From assembly GCF_030056665.1 (NCBI RefSeq), contig NZ_JASHIG010000037.1: a stretch of DNA of 64,000 bases, one strand, 5' to 3'. Below, piece by piece: positions 29,010 through 38,269 of the stretch (position 1 is the stretch's first letter; every line of letters starts with the position of its first letter). This DNA comes from Flectobacillus roseus (GTDB lineage Bacteria; Bacteroidota; Bacteroidia; Cytophagales; Spirosomataceae). The position numbers were made by a program, and so were the translations under genes. The notes under the pieces are model-generated. The model did not search any database, was not told where the DNA came from, and saw nothing but the letters and a program-made list of their open reading frames with translations.

Positions 29010-29120
29010 TTTCTTTTCTTTAAAATATTCAATAGAATCATCTGTAAAAAATCGCAACAATCGCTAATTCACCCCATTTCTAAAATACAATATCTGCTTA
29101 GTTACAAATATTTCAGCATT

Positions 29121-30665
29121 ATGTCATCTAATAATACTTTTCAAAATTCATTCAAAAAATGGTTACTAACTGGGGCTTTGGGCTTGGGATTCTCCACTTT
29201 TACTCAAGCTCAGATACAACCCATTGTAGTAAAATTAAATCCACAAAAAACCTTTCAGACCATAGAACATTTCGGTGGCTCGGACGCTTGGGCGGCACAG
29301 TTTGTAGGTAACTGGCCTGATGCCAAAAGAAAAGCTATTTCCAAGCTATTATTTAGCCAAGCGTTAGACAAAAATGGGAAACCAGAAGGTATTGGGCTTT
29401 CATTGTGGCGTTTCAATGTTGGCGCTGGTAGCGCAGAGCAAGGTAAAGAAAGTGGTATCAAAGACGAATGGCGCCGAGCGGAGTCTTTTCTCAACAACGA
29501 TGGTTCTTATAACTGGGAAAAACAGGCTGCTCAAATTTGGTTTTTACAAGAAGCCAAAAAATATAATGTCGATAAGTTTTTGGCATTCACCAACTCCCCT
29601 CCTGTTCAGTTTACCACCAATAAAAAAGCGTTTGCTACTGAAGGAAAACCCAATTTAGCTCCTGAGCAATACGACAATTTTGCGCGATTCTTAACAGAAG
29701 TTGTTAAAGGTGTAAAACAAAAAACAGGGATTACGTTCGACTATGTGAGCGCGACTAACGAACCACAGTGGGACTGGAGCGATGGCGGTCAGGAAGGAAC
29801 ACCTTTTGACAACGAACATATCGCTGGTATTAACAAAGCGCTCAGCAAAAAGCTTTTGGCAGCCAAATTACCTACCGAGATTTCTATCGCAGAAGCTGGT
29901 CAGCTTAATTATCTCTATAGTCCATTCAATAAACCTGCTCGTGGTTCTCAAATTGAAGATTTTTTCCAGAAATCAGGAAAATATTACCTAGGCGATTTAC
30001 CTAATCTCAACAAATCTATTGGTGGACATAGTTATTTTACCACCTCACCTTACAAGGATGCTAGTCAAATGAGAAAACAACTAGCTAGCACAATCGCCAA
30101 AGTTGAAGGGCTACATTATTGGATGACAGAGTATTGTATTTTGGGTGATAATGCAGGCGAAATCGAAGGGAATGGCAAGGATTTAGGGATAAATGCAGCA
30201 CTATATGTTGCCAAAGTAATCCACAATGACCTTGTTAACGGTAATGCCTCCGCTTGGCACTGGTGGACTTCTATTTCTGCTTATAATTACAAAGATGGTT
30301 TGGTTTATATTGACAAAAACAAAACTGATGGCAAATACGAAGACAGCAAAATGTTATGGGTATTTGGTAATTTTAGTCGCTTTGTAAGACCAGGTGCACA
30401 GCGTATTGAAGCAGATTTGGCACAAGAAGTATCCGAAAAACTATCAGTTTCGGCCTACAAAGATGTGAAAAGAAAACAAACCATTGTGGTGCTTATCAAT
30501 CATTCAAGCGAAGCGCTTGCCATCAATTTGGATGGTATCAAAGCCCAAAAAACAACTGCATATCAAACGGCTGAAAATGCGAATTTACAGCCTGTCAAAG
30601 TCGATAAATTGTCTAATATTAGTATCCCAGCTCGTTCGGTAGTCACATTACTGAGTTCGAACTAA
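29121..30665 (+). CDS. GH30-family glycoside hydrolase
   Basis: A 514-residue secreted hydrolase with signal peptide ending FTQAQ. The catalytic barrel begins EHFGGSDAWAAQF; the acid/base Glu214 is in SATNEPQWDW and the nucleophile Glu337 in YWMTEYCILG, with the C-terminal beta-sandwich after about residue 420 (VVLINHSSEALAINLDG). GH30 enzymes act on beta-glucosyl, xylosyl, fucosyl or beta-1,6-galactosyl links. Together with GH2 beta-galactosidase and a GH51 arabinofuranosidase elsewhere in the window, a beta-1,6-galactan or arabinogalactan target is attractive, but this is only inference from context. Confidence 0.9.
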   Translation: MSSNNTFQNSFKKWLLTGALGLGFSTFTQAQIQPIVVKLNPQKTFQTIEHFGGSDAWAAQFVGNWPDAKRKAISKLLFSQALDKNGKPEGIGLSLWRFNVGAGSAEQGKESGIKDEWRRAESFLNNDGSYNWEKQAAQIWFLQEAKKYNVDKFLAFTNSPPVQFTTNKKAFATEGKPNLAPEQYDNFARFLTEVVKGVKQKTGITFDYVSATNEPQWDWSDGGQEGTPFDNEHIAGINKALSKKLLAAKLPTEISIAEAGQLNYLYSPFNKPARGSQIEDFFQKSGKYYLGDLPNLNKSIGGHSYFTTSPYKDASQMRKQLASTIAKVEGLHYWMTEYCILGDNAGEIEGNGKDLGINAALYVAKVIHNDLVNGNASAWHWWTSISAYNYKDGLVYIDKNKTDGKYEDSKMLWVFGNFSRFVRPGAQRIEADLAQEVSEKLSVSAYKDVKRKQTIVVLINHSSEALAINLDGIKAQKTTAYQTAENANLQPVKVDKLSNISIPARSVVTLLSSN

Positions 30666-30743
30666 GTTCATAGGGTATTGATAGCGAAATCCTTTCGCCA
30701 TCAATACCTTTTTTCCATAAGAGAACTTCAATCTTTTATTTTC

Positions 30744-33700
30744 ATGAAAAAACTTTTACCACTTTTTTTTCTTTCTTTTCTTTTTTCCTGCAAAAATTCT
30801 TCCAACAGTCCTCTTTTTCGATTAGTCAGCGCCGAAGAATCTGGGGTAAATTTCAACAATCTCGTTGAGGAAAATGAAGAGCTTAATTTGCTCAAATACC
30901 AATATATGTACAACGGTGGAGGCGTTGCCGTTGGCGATATCAATGGCGATGGACTGGCTGATGTGTATTTTTCTGGAAATATGGTTGAGAATAAACTCTA
31001 TCTCAATAAAGGAAAACAAGGAAATAGTCCCTTTTCGTTTGAAGATATTACCGAAAAAGCAGGGGTAAAAGGTCGAAAAAAATGGAAAACTGGCGTGTCA
31101 ATGGTCGACATCAACGCCGATGGAAAACTAGACATTTATGTTTGTTATTCGGGACCGGGAACCGATGAAGAACGCAAAAATGAGCTGTATGTTAATAATG
31201 GACTTATCAATGGGGTACCTACTTTTACTGAATCGGCCGAAAAATATGGGCTAGATGCCTCAGGAACTTACACCACTCAGGTCGCTTTCTTTGATATGGA
31301 CAAAGATGGCGACCTTGACTGTTTTATGGCTAACCATGCTGATATGTTTTTCAACGCTTTTTTCAATACAGAAAGATTGAGGAATACACGTCATCCCAAA
31401 TACGGCAACCGATTGTACCGAAACGATGAAGGGTATTTTCATGAAGTAAGCGTTGAAGCAGGCGTTCATGGAAGTGGCTTAAATTTCGGATTAAGTGTTT
31501 CGGTGGGTGACCTCAACCAAGACAATTGGCCAGATTTGTATGTAGCCAACGACTATAACGAGCAAGACTTTTTGTATATCAATCAACAAAATGGCACTTT
31601 CAAGGAGGTTCTCAAACAAAGTATGGGGCATATTTCCAAAAACTCGATGGGTACGGGTATTGTGGATTTCAACAATGATGAACTAGCCGATATTGTAAGT
31701 TTGGATATGCTTCCAGAATCAAATTATCGACAAAAGCTTCTGAAAGGTCCTGACGAATATGATACCTATCAATTGCTGGTTGACAGTGGTTTTTATCACC
31801 AAAATACACGCAATATGCTTCAAATTAGTCAGGGAGTATCCGATAAAGGAATCCCCGTTTTTAGTGAAGTAGGGCAAATGGCAGGAATCTCCAACACCGA
31901 CTGGTCATGGAGTCCTTTGGCGGGTGATTTTGACAATGATGGTAGAAAAGACTTGCTTGTAACCAACGGTTTCTTGAGAGATTTTACCAACATGGATTTT
32001 TTGAAATATACTTATCAAGAAGAAGTTAATAAAGCTCAAAACGCTGGTCAGCAACTCAATACTTGGCAATTGATTCAGCAAATGCCAAGTACCAAAACTA
32101 GCAATTATGTCTTTAGAAATATCAGTCAAAATCAGTTTGCCCAATTTGAAGATGCCACAAAATCATGGGGTTTAGAAGAACCAACGGTTAGCACTGGCGC
32201 AGCTTATGCCGATTTGGACAATGACGGTGATTTGGATTTGATTATCAATAATTCTAATCAGGTGGCACAAATTTATGAAAATCAACATGCTACAGAACAA
32301 TCACATTTTCTCAAAATACAACTAAAAGGCAATACGCCGAATACTGCTGGTATTGGAGCAAAGGTTGTTGTCAAAACCAAAGACCAAACCCAAATGCAGG
32401 AACTTTATCCTGCGCAAGGATTCCAAAGTAGTGTGGAACCTATCTTGCATTTTGGACTCGGACAAAATACAAAGATTGTGTCGGTAGAGATTTATTGGAG
32501 TTCTGGGAAAAAGAGTATTTTATCAAACCTACAAGCAAATCAAACTTTGCAGGTTGTCGAAGCCAAAGCAAAAGAAGGTTCGTATCTATATCCTCAAACC
32601 GTTTCGCTTTTTGAAGATATTACGCAGCAATCTCAGCTTTCTTTTGAACATAAAGCCATTCCATACGTCGATTTCAAACATCAGGCTCTTCTACCTTATC
32701 AACTCTCAAAAGCAGGGCCATTTACGGCTACAGCAGATGTCAATGGCGATGGTTTAGAAGATGCTTTTATAGGTGGTAATAGTCAGCAAGGAGGTGTTTT
32801 GTTGATACAACAAGTCAATGGAACTTTCAAACCTGCACCTTCTCAGCCTTGGCAACAACAAACCGTTTATCAAGATATGGGCATGACATTTTTGGATGCC
32901 GATGGCGACCATGACCTTGATTTGTTTATCGCAAGAGGCAGTGCTGCCTTTGGGGCAGTGCCAGAGGCGGCTCAAGATGTCTTATTTATCAATGATGGAA
33001 AAGGTAAGTTCAGTGCCACAGTTAATGCTCTTCCCAATCTTCAAAGCAATGGAAGTTGTGTTTCAGCAGGTGATTTTGACAAAGATGGAGATATAGATTT
33101 ATTTGTGGGTGGACGTTCTCTCCCCAATCGTTATCCAGAAGCTGACCAAAGTTATTTACTCAAAAATGAAAGTAAAGGAAACAATGTCAAATTTGTGTCT
33201 GTTCAGGCTGAATCTTTGTCGTCACTAGGTATCGTAACCTCCTCCGTATGGCATGACATCAACCAAGATGGCTGGCTAGACCTAATTGTTGCAGGAGAAT
33301 TGATGCCTATTACTATTCTGGAAAATCAAAAAGGTAAACTCGTGGATAAAACAGAAGCTTATCATTTAGCAAAAAGTCATGGCATGTGGAGCAAAATTCT
33401 GTTGGAAGATATGGATAATGATGGTGATATGGATTTGATTGCTGGCAATGCAGGGCTAAACTCTCAGCTAAAAGCCAATGAACAAGAGCCGCTAACGGTC
33501 ACTTATGCAGATTTTGACCAAAACGAAACCATTGACCCTATGATTTGCTATTATATTCAAGGCAAAAGCTATCCGATGGCTTCTCTCGACGAAACGGCCA
33601 TGCAAATGCCGTGGATACGAAAGAAGTTCTTGAAATATCATGATTACGCCCAAGCAGGTCTTTCGGATTTGTTCACAACAGAACAACTGGACAAAGCCCA

Positions 33701-34085
33701 AACCAAATCCGTTTTTACCTTAGCTACCACCTATTTTGAAAATACTGGAAAAGGTATATTCAAAGCTCAAGTATTGACTTCTGTGGCTCAAACTTCATGG
33801 GTATCGGGTATTTCTTCAGGTGATTTTAACAAAGATGGGAAAAAAGATATTTTGCTATCTGGCAACTTCCATCCTTGGCGTGTTCAGCTTGGAAAAATGG
33901 ACGCCTCACATGGGGTACTGTTATTCGGAGATGGCAAAGGAGCTTTTAAAGCAAGTAAACCTCAACATACAGGTTTGCTTTTTACGGGAGATATTCGAGA
34001 TATGAAACCTATCCAAATTCGACATAAACCAAGCTTTATTTTTACCCGAAATCAAGATAAAACAGGAGTGGTTCAGTTGAAATAA
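30744..34085 (+). CDS. FG-GAP/VCBS repeat lipoprotein with ASPIC/UnbV domain (CRTAC1-like)
   Basis: A 1113-residue lipoprotein. The start is taken at MKKLLPLFFLSFLFSC because the lipobox follows at once; a longer TTG-started frame would put 22 residues before the signal. It carries about 14 calcium-loop repeats of the DxDxDGxxD type (DINGDGLADVYF, DMDKDGDLDCFM, DLDNDGDLDLII, DFDKDGDIDLFV), making two seven-bladed integrin-like propellers, separated near residues 520-600 by an ASPIC/UnbV segment (GIGAKVVVKTK, QSSVEPILHFGLG). Such proteins are frequent beside glycan loci in Bacteroidota; surface glycan binding is a guess. It is the last gene of the plus-strand cluster, 78 bp after GH30. Confidence 0.88.
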   Translation: MKKLLPLFFLSFLFSCKNSSNSPLFRLVSAEESGVNFNNLVEENEELNLLKYQYMYNGGGVAVGDINGDGLADVYFSGNMVENKLYLNKGKQGNSPFSFEDITEKAGVKGRKKWKTGVSMVDINADGKLDIYVCYSGPGTDEERKNELYVNNGLINGVPTFTESAEKYGLDASGTYTTQVAFFDMDKDGDLDCFMANHADMFFNAFFNTERLRNTRHPKYGNRLYRNDEGYFHEVSVEAGVHGSGLNFGLSVSVGDLNQDNWPDLYVANDYNEQDFLYINQQNGTFKEVLKQSMGHISKNSMGTGIVDFNNDELADIVSLDMLPESNYRQKLLKGPDEYDTYQLLVDSGFYHQNTRNMLQISQGVSDKGIPVFSEVGQMAGISNTDWSWSPLAGDFDNDGRKDLLVTNGFLRDFTNMDFLKYTYQEEVNKAQNAGQQLNTWQLIQQMPSTKTSNYVFRNISQNQFAQFEDATKSWGLEEPTVSTGAAYADLDNDGDLDLIINNSNQVAQIYENQHATEQSHFLKIQLKGNTPNTAGIGAKVVVKTKDQTQMQELYPAQGFQSSVEPILHFGLGQNTKIVSVEIYWSSGKKSILSNLQANQTLQVVEAKAKEGSYLYPQTVSLFEDITQQSQLSFEHKAIPYVDFKHQALLPYQLSKAGPFTATADVNGDGLEDAFIGGNSQQGGVLLIQQVNGTFKPAPSQPWQQQTVYQDMGMTFLDADGDHDLDLFIARGSAAFGAVPEAAQDVLFINDGKGKFSATVNALPNLQSNGSCVSAGDFDKDGDIDLFVGGRSLPNRYPEADQSYLLKNESKGNNVKFVSVQAESLSSLGIVTSSVWHDINQDGWLDLIVAGELMPITILENQKGKLVDKTEAYHLAKSHGMWSKILLEDMDNDGDMDLIAGNAGLNSQLKANEQEPLTVTYADFDQNETIDPMICYYIQGKSYPMASLDETAMQMPWIRKKFLKYHDYAQAGLSDLFTTEQLDKAQTKSVFTLATTYFENTGKGIFKAQVLTSVAQTSWVSGISSGDFNKDGKKDILLSGNFHPWRVQLGKMDASHGVLLFGDGKGAFKASKPQHTGLLFTGDIRDMKPIQIRHKPSFIFTRNQDKTGVVQLK

Positions 34086-34096
34086 TATAAAAAATA

Positions 34097-34123
34097 GAGG
34101 CTAGGAACATCATTCCTAGCCTC
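34097..34123. terminator. Bidirectional terminator between the FG-GAP and GH2 genes
   Basis: An 11-bp perfect stem GAGGCTAGGAA/TTCCTAGCCTC with a 5-nt loop, A-rich on the left (AAAAAATA) and T-rich on the right (GTTATTT). It sits between converging genes and suits both. Confidence 0.85.
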
Positions 34124-34141
34124 GTTATTTAATCCAAATTA

Positions 34142-37100
34142 CTAAAACAAACTAAGGATATAACTATAGGTAAACTTCTTGTCTGTCAAGCGATACTCTT
34201 TGTGTGGCAAAGCCCCCCAACTATCATCTCCCCCAAGACCTCTTTGCTTCAAGTCAATCTGCAAAGTATTCTCATCACGAATCTTGATATCAGTCGGATG
34301 TTGTTGTTTTTTACTCAAACCTGGGTCTAAGTCTTCAGTTTTGAAAGGAAGTAAGCTAAAGCTGATAGGTTGAACACCTTCAATCATTAAACCATTCCCT
34401 TGCTCATTTGCTATCTTAATCCAGCGAGCATCAGTACGATAACCATGTTCCTGAGGACGGATGTAATTAGATTCTACAGCTTTTACTACCGTATCTGCAT
34501 ATACACCTAGGAAGGAAGCTAAATTTCTATCTTGGTAGTTTTCCCAAGGACCACGACCGTAATAGTTCAATAACTTGTAATCCTGCTTCAGGTTCATTCG
34601 CATACCGAAACGTGGCATTTCTGGAAGGTTTCTATCACCTAAATCTAAATTTGCTGTTACTTTTACCGCACCATCATTCAAAATTTGATAGATAACCGTG
34701 TAATTCGCATTGATGCCAGTCAATAAGTAATCTACCTGAATACTTAATCCTTCGGCACTTTGTTCGCCAACGGTCACTTTTGAAACGGTTTTATTGGCAT
34801 GAGCATTTCTCCAAATACCTAAACGATATGGCATATCATTCCCGAAATCGTTATCTGTTGGAGCACGCCAGAAAAATGGCTCAGGCAAACCATTGATAGA
34901 AGTCGAACCATCTAAAGCACTGTATTTCTCCCAGTTACCCCATTGGGTATTGAAAGTACCAGTCACTTTATCTGTCTTGAATGTCAAACGGTTGTTAGCT
35001 TTAGTAATTTCCAAAGTTCCAGTTCTCGCACGGTTAACTTGGAAATAGTAGCTATTGTCAAAGCGCAATTGCTCACGAGCGATTTCATGACCTACTGGTA
35101 CTAACTCTGTAGCCGATTTAGTGTAAGCGTATAATTCTAAAGCGTATTCACCTCTGTCCTTTTTAGCTGGCAAGTCAATTTTCACGTCTTGGCTTTGTTT
35201 TGGCGCTAAGTTTACGTCAAAATTTCCTTCCGCTACCGCTTTACCATCTTTAGTCAATACCCATTTGAAAGTATAGTTACTTAGATTAGTAAAATCAAAA
35301 AGGTTTTCTACCTTAATTTCACCAGTTTCAAGATTCTTAGCAGAAAAAATGATGCTTTGGTAAGATTTCTTCACCTCAAATAACCCTGGATGCGGCGTGC
35401 GGTCTGAAGCAATCACACCGTTGGCACAGAAGTTTTCATCATTTTGCAAATAATATCCCCCCAAATCACCTCCATAAGCATAGAACGGACGACCATCTGC
35501 TGTTTTAGTCAACATTCCTTGGTCAACCCAGTCCCAAATAAAACCACCTTGCATGTGTTTTGAACCACGAATAATATCCCAATAACGTTGGAAGTTACCA
35601 CTACTATTTCCCATGGCGTGCGCATATTCACACATGATATACGGACGAGTTTTGGTATTGTCATTGGCATATTTCAACATATCTTCGATACGTGGATACA
35701 TTGGACAAACAATGTCAGTGTTAGCATTTTCACCAGCTTGCTCTGACTGTACAAAACGAGTATTATCTTTTGATTTTAACCATTTGTACGTTTCATAAAA
35801 CACAGGACCATTGCCACATTCATTTCCTAATGACCAAATAATCACAGAAGGGTGATTTTTATCTCGTTCGAACATTCGCTCGGTACGATCTTTATGTGCA
35901 TTTGCCCACAATGGAAGGTATGCAGGGTGTTTTGTCTTATCCCAACTGCCTTGCCACTCAGCACCCATACCATGCGTTTCGAGGTTCACTTCGTCTACCA
36001 CATACAAGCCATATTGGTCACAAAGCTCATACCAGTATGGGTCATTTGGATAGTGACTTGCACGTACAGCATTGATATTAAATTGCTTCATTAATTGAAT
36101 ATCTCTCAACATCAATTCACGATTAGGTACGTGTCCTTCCACAGGATCGTGCTCGTGACGGTTTACCCCATGCACATAAGTCGGAACGCCATTGATTAAT
36201 AACTGAGCATTTTTTATTTCTACTTTTCTAAAACCAACTTTGTAGCTTGTTGTGCCTAAAGATTTTCCTTGCGCATCGTTTACCGAAATCACACAGGTGT
36301 AAAGATTAGGATATTCAGCACTCCATTTCAATGGATTTTTAATCGTCGTTTTGAAAGACACATTTTGTAAAGTATCCGTCGATTTTGCTACTTTTTGAAG
36401 TTGTGACCATACCGTTTTACCAGTTTTGTCCAACAATTCCACATTTACAGAGCCTGCTTCGATGTTGCTTCCTTTAAACTTTCTTAAAGACACATCAACA
36501 CTCAACAAACCGTCGGTATATTTGGCATCCAAATCGCCTTTAATGAAGAAATCCCAAAGAGAAGTTTTAGGTAAAGCTGTCAAGAAAACATCACGCTCGA
36601 TACCTGAAATTCTAAAGAAATCTTGGTCTTCCAAATAACTGCCATCGTGCCAACGGTAAACTTGCACTGCAAGCGTATTTTTACCTTTTTGTAAAAACTG
36701 ACTAATATTAAATTCAGCAGGAGACTTAGAAACTTTGGTCATTCCCACAAATTTGCCATTGACATAAATACGAGCATAGCCAGTAATAGACCCGAAATGG
36801 AGTAAAATCTCACGATCAGACCAATTTTCTGGAACTGTAAACACTTTACGATAGGTTCCAACAGGATTGTCACCACCGATGAAAGGAGGATTTTTAGGAA
36901 AAGGATATACAATGTTAGTATAAATCGCTGTTCCAAATCCTTTGCGCTCCCAGTTAGAAGGAACTGGCAAATCATTCCATTTACTATCATCCAAATTTGT
37001 TTCGAAATAATTACTTGGCGCATCAGAAATTCTGTCAGCGTACACAAATTTCCATGTTCCATTCAAAGATTGATAGAACGGACTTGCTTGAGGTTTTTTG

Positions 37101-37249
37101 GTTACAGCCGAAGACTTGTCAGCGTACAAGACAAAATCAGCGTGGGCTTTCTCCTTTCCAATGTCGATCAATGAAGGATTTTCCCATGGGTTTTGTGCCA
37201 GCAAGCTTCCTTGGAGTAATGTTAATAAAAGGGTTAATTTTTTTTTCAT
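34142..37249 (-). CDS. GH2-family beta-galactosidase, secreted
   Basis: A 1035-residue GH2 enzyme. The start MKKKLTLLLTLLQGSLLAQ is chosen because it gives a clean signal peptide; an upstream in-frame ATG would add 26 residues. Domain order is sugar-binding jelly roll (SLNGTWKFVY, VPSNWERKGFGTAIYTN), Ig-like domain, (beta/alpha)8 barrel (GVNRHEHDPVEGHV) with acid/base Glu477 in WSLGNECGNG and nucleophile Glu541 in IMCEYAHAMGNS, then domain 4 and the C-terminal beta-galactosidase small-chain domain (YYGRGPWENYQDR). This is the full LacZ layout. It removes beta-galactosyl units in the periplasm. Although convergent to the susC cluster, its promoter has the same operator and spacing, so it is co-regulated. 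Confidence 0.95.
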   Translation of the reverse strand: MKKKLTLLLTLLQGSLLAQNPWENPSLIDIGKEKAHADFVLYADKSSAVTKKPQASPFYQSLNGTWKFVYADRISDAPSNYFETNLDDSKWNDLPVPSNWERKGFGTAIYTNIVYPFPKNPPFIGGDNPVGTYRKVFTVPENWSDREILLHFGSITGYARIYVNGKFVGMTKVSKSPAEFNISQFLQKGKNTLAVQVYRWHDGSYLEDQDFFRISGIERDVFLTALPKTSLWDFFIKGDLDAKYTDGLLSVDVSLRKFKGSNIEAGSVNVELLDKTGKTVWSQLQKVAKSTDTLQNVSFKTTIKNPLKWSAEYPNLYTCVISVNDAQGKSLGTTSYKVGFRKVEIKNAQLLINGVPTYVHGVNRHEHDPVEGHVPNRELMLRDIQLMKQFNINAVRASHYPNDPYWYELCDQYGLYVVDEVNLETHGMGAEWQGSWDKTKHPAYLPLWANAHKDRTERMFERDKNHPSVIIWSLGNECGNGPVFYETYKWLKSKDNTRFVQSEQAGENANTDIVCPMYPRIEDMLKYANDNTKTRPYIMCEYAHAMGNSSGNFQRYWDIIRGSKHMQGGFIWDWVDQGMLTKTADGRPFYAYGGDLGGYYLQNDENFCANGVIASDRTPHPGLFEVKKSYQSIIFSAKNLETGEIKVENLFDFTNLSNYTFKWVLTKDGKAVAEGNFDVNLAPKQSQDVKIDLPAKKDRGEYALELYAYTKSATELVPVGHEIAREQLRFDNSYYFQVNRARTGTLEITKANNRLTFKTDKVTGTFNTQWGNWEKYSALDGSTSINGLPEPFFWRAPTDNDFGNDMPYRLGIWRNAHANKTVSKVTVGEQSAEGLSIQVDYLLTGINANYTVIYQILNDGAVKVTANLDLGDRNLPEMPRFGMRMNLKQDYKLLNYYGRGPWENYQDRNLASFLGVYADTVVKAVESNYIRPQEHGYRTDARWIKIANEQGNGLMIEGVQPISFSLLPFKTEDLDPGLSKKQQHPTDIKIRDENTLQIDLKQRGLGGDDSWGALPHKEYRLTDKKFTYSYILSLF

Positions 37250-37316
37250 GTTGTCTAGAATTGTAAACAATGACTGTTGGGGAATAGCAATATTGATTGA
37301 GTAATAAACAATACTG

Positions 37317-37324
37317 CAAAAGTA
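37317..37324 (-). promoter_or_regulatory. -7 box TACTTTTG of the GH2 promoter
   Basis: On the minus strand the sequence is TACTTTTG, an exact TAnnTTTG match, 67 bp before the GH2 start codon and 21 bp downstream of the TTACCCC repeats. Confidence 0.7.
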
Positions 37325-37345
37325 CAATCCTACAATTTAGACAAA

Positions 37346-37376
37346 AGGGGGTAATTTAGTAATATAAGAGGGGTAA
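37346..37376 (-). promoter_or_regulatory. Probable HTCS operator of the GH2 gene: TTACCCC direct repeat
   Basis: Read on the minus strand the block starts TTACCCC and repeats TTACCCCC after 22 bp, ending CCCCCT, in the same orientation and at the same 21-bp distance from the -7 box as the block before susC. The sequence between the two half-sites is not conserved between the two promoters, as expected for a binding site. Confidence 0.7.
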
Positions 37377-37463
37377 AAAAGTATTTAGTCTAACGAATGA
37401 AGTTATGATAGAGGCCAAATTATTCGAGCTAGAACATTTTTTACAATTCCCAAGCTATTTCTG

Positions 37464-37471
37464 TACCTTTG
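37464..37471 (+). promoter_or_regulatory. -7 box TACCTTTG of the phnA-like gene
   Basis: Exact TAnnTTTG match about 80 bp before the start codon of the PhnA-like gene, divergent from the GH2 promoter. Confidence 0.6.
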
Positions 37472-37551
37472 CAAACTCATATTAGTAAGGTATCATTTCA
37501 ACTGATATCATCTTTGACAATTTTATAAATTTATCATTTAAAACTATTATC

Positions 37552-37896
37552 ATGTCAGAATTTTCACCATGTCCAAAATGTAATTGTGAATACACATATC
37601 CTAGCGATAATCTGTTGGTTTGCCCAGAATGTTTCTACGAATGGAATCCAGAGGAAGTTGAAGCCGATGAAGTAAACACCTCAGCCAAAGTTTTAGATTC
37701 TAATGGCAATGAGTTACAAGATGGAGATACTGTAGTCGTTATTAAAGACCTTCCAGTAAAAGGTGCACCAAAACCTATCAAAGCAGGAACGAAGGTAAAA
37801 AATATTCGTTTAACCGACGGCGATCATAATATTGACTGTAAAATTGATGGCTTTGGAGCAATGGGACTTAAGTCAGAATTTGTGAGAAAAGCTTAA
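37552..37896 (+). CDS. phnA: PhnA/YjdM-family zinc-ribbon protein
   Basis: A 114-residue protein. Residues 6-28 form a zinc ribbon with CPKCNC and CPECFYEW; the second half (DSNGNELQDGDTVVVIKDLPVKG) is the SH3-like PhnA domain. E. coli YjdM/PhnA is often called an alkylphosphonate utilisation protein, but it is not needed for phosphonate use and its role is unclear. The protein is cytoplasmic, of normal length, and has its own promoter. No phosphonate genes are nearby. Confidence 0.9.
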   Translation: MSEFSPCPKCNCEYTYPSDNLLVCPECFYEWNPEEVEADEVNTSAKVLDSNGNELQDGDTVVVIKDLPVKGAPKPIKAGTKVKNIRLTDGDHNIDCKIDGFGAMGLKSEFVRKA

Positions 37897-38269
37897 TAGG
37901 CACAAAGTAGCAAAGGCACAAAGTGGCAAAGTGATTAAAAAAATCACTCTATATGTTACTAGTTCAAGACTTAGTCTTGGACTACATTTTTCAAACAGTT
38001 TTTAAACTGAAGTAATAACTAGTAAGAGACTTTGTCTGCTACTAGTTATTTTTTTGTCCATATCATATTTTTTCATCTACTGAAAACTGCGAAGTTGGTT
38101 GGTTTAGGAATCTGCGAATAGCTACGAATCGCAAGCTCATAATGCTAACTATCATTAAAAAAGGTTCTATTGTATCCATTTAGCTTCCTTCCAAAGAGTA
38201 TATTTGAGAATGAAACGACTTAATTCACTGTAATAACAGATTTACATTTACCTACTAAACATTCCCCAA
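37897..38269. other. Intergenic region rich in palindromes and GGCACAAAG repeats
   Basis: No gene. It begins with two GGCACAAAG units (37899-37933), the same motif as in the repeat at 39194. A near-perfect 23-nt palindrome AGTTCAAGACT..AGTCTTGGACT spans 37961-37983. A terminator-like hairpin follows at 38014-38055. The rest, to the DUF1080 gene, is unremarkable leader sequence. Confidence 0.5.
38014..38055 (+). terminator. Hairpin with T7 downstream of phnA-like gene
   Basis: AATAACTAGTA pairs with TACTAGTTATT (11 bp); the loop holds an inner AGAC/GTCT stem, and seven T follow. It is 118 bp after the PhnA stop and is the likely end of that transcript. Confidence 0.75.
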
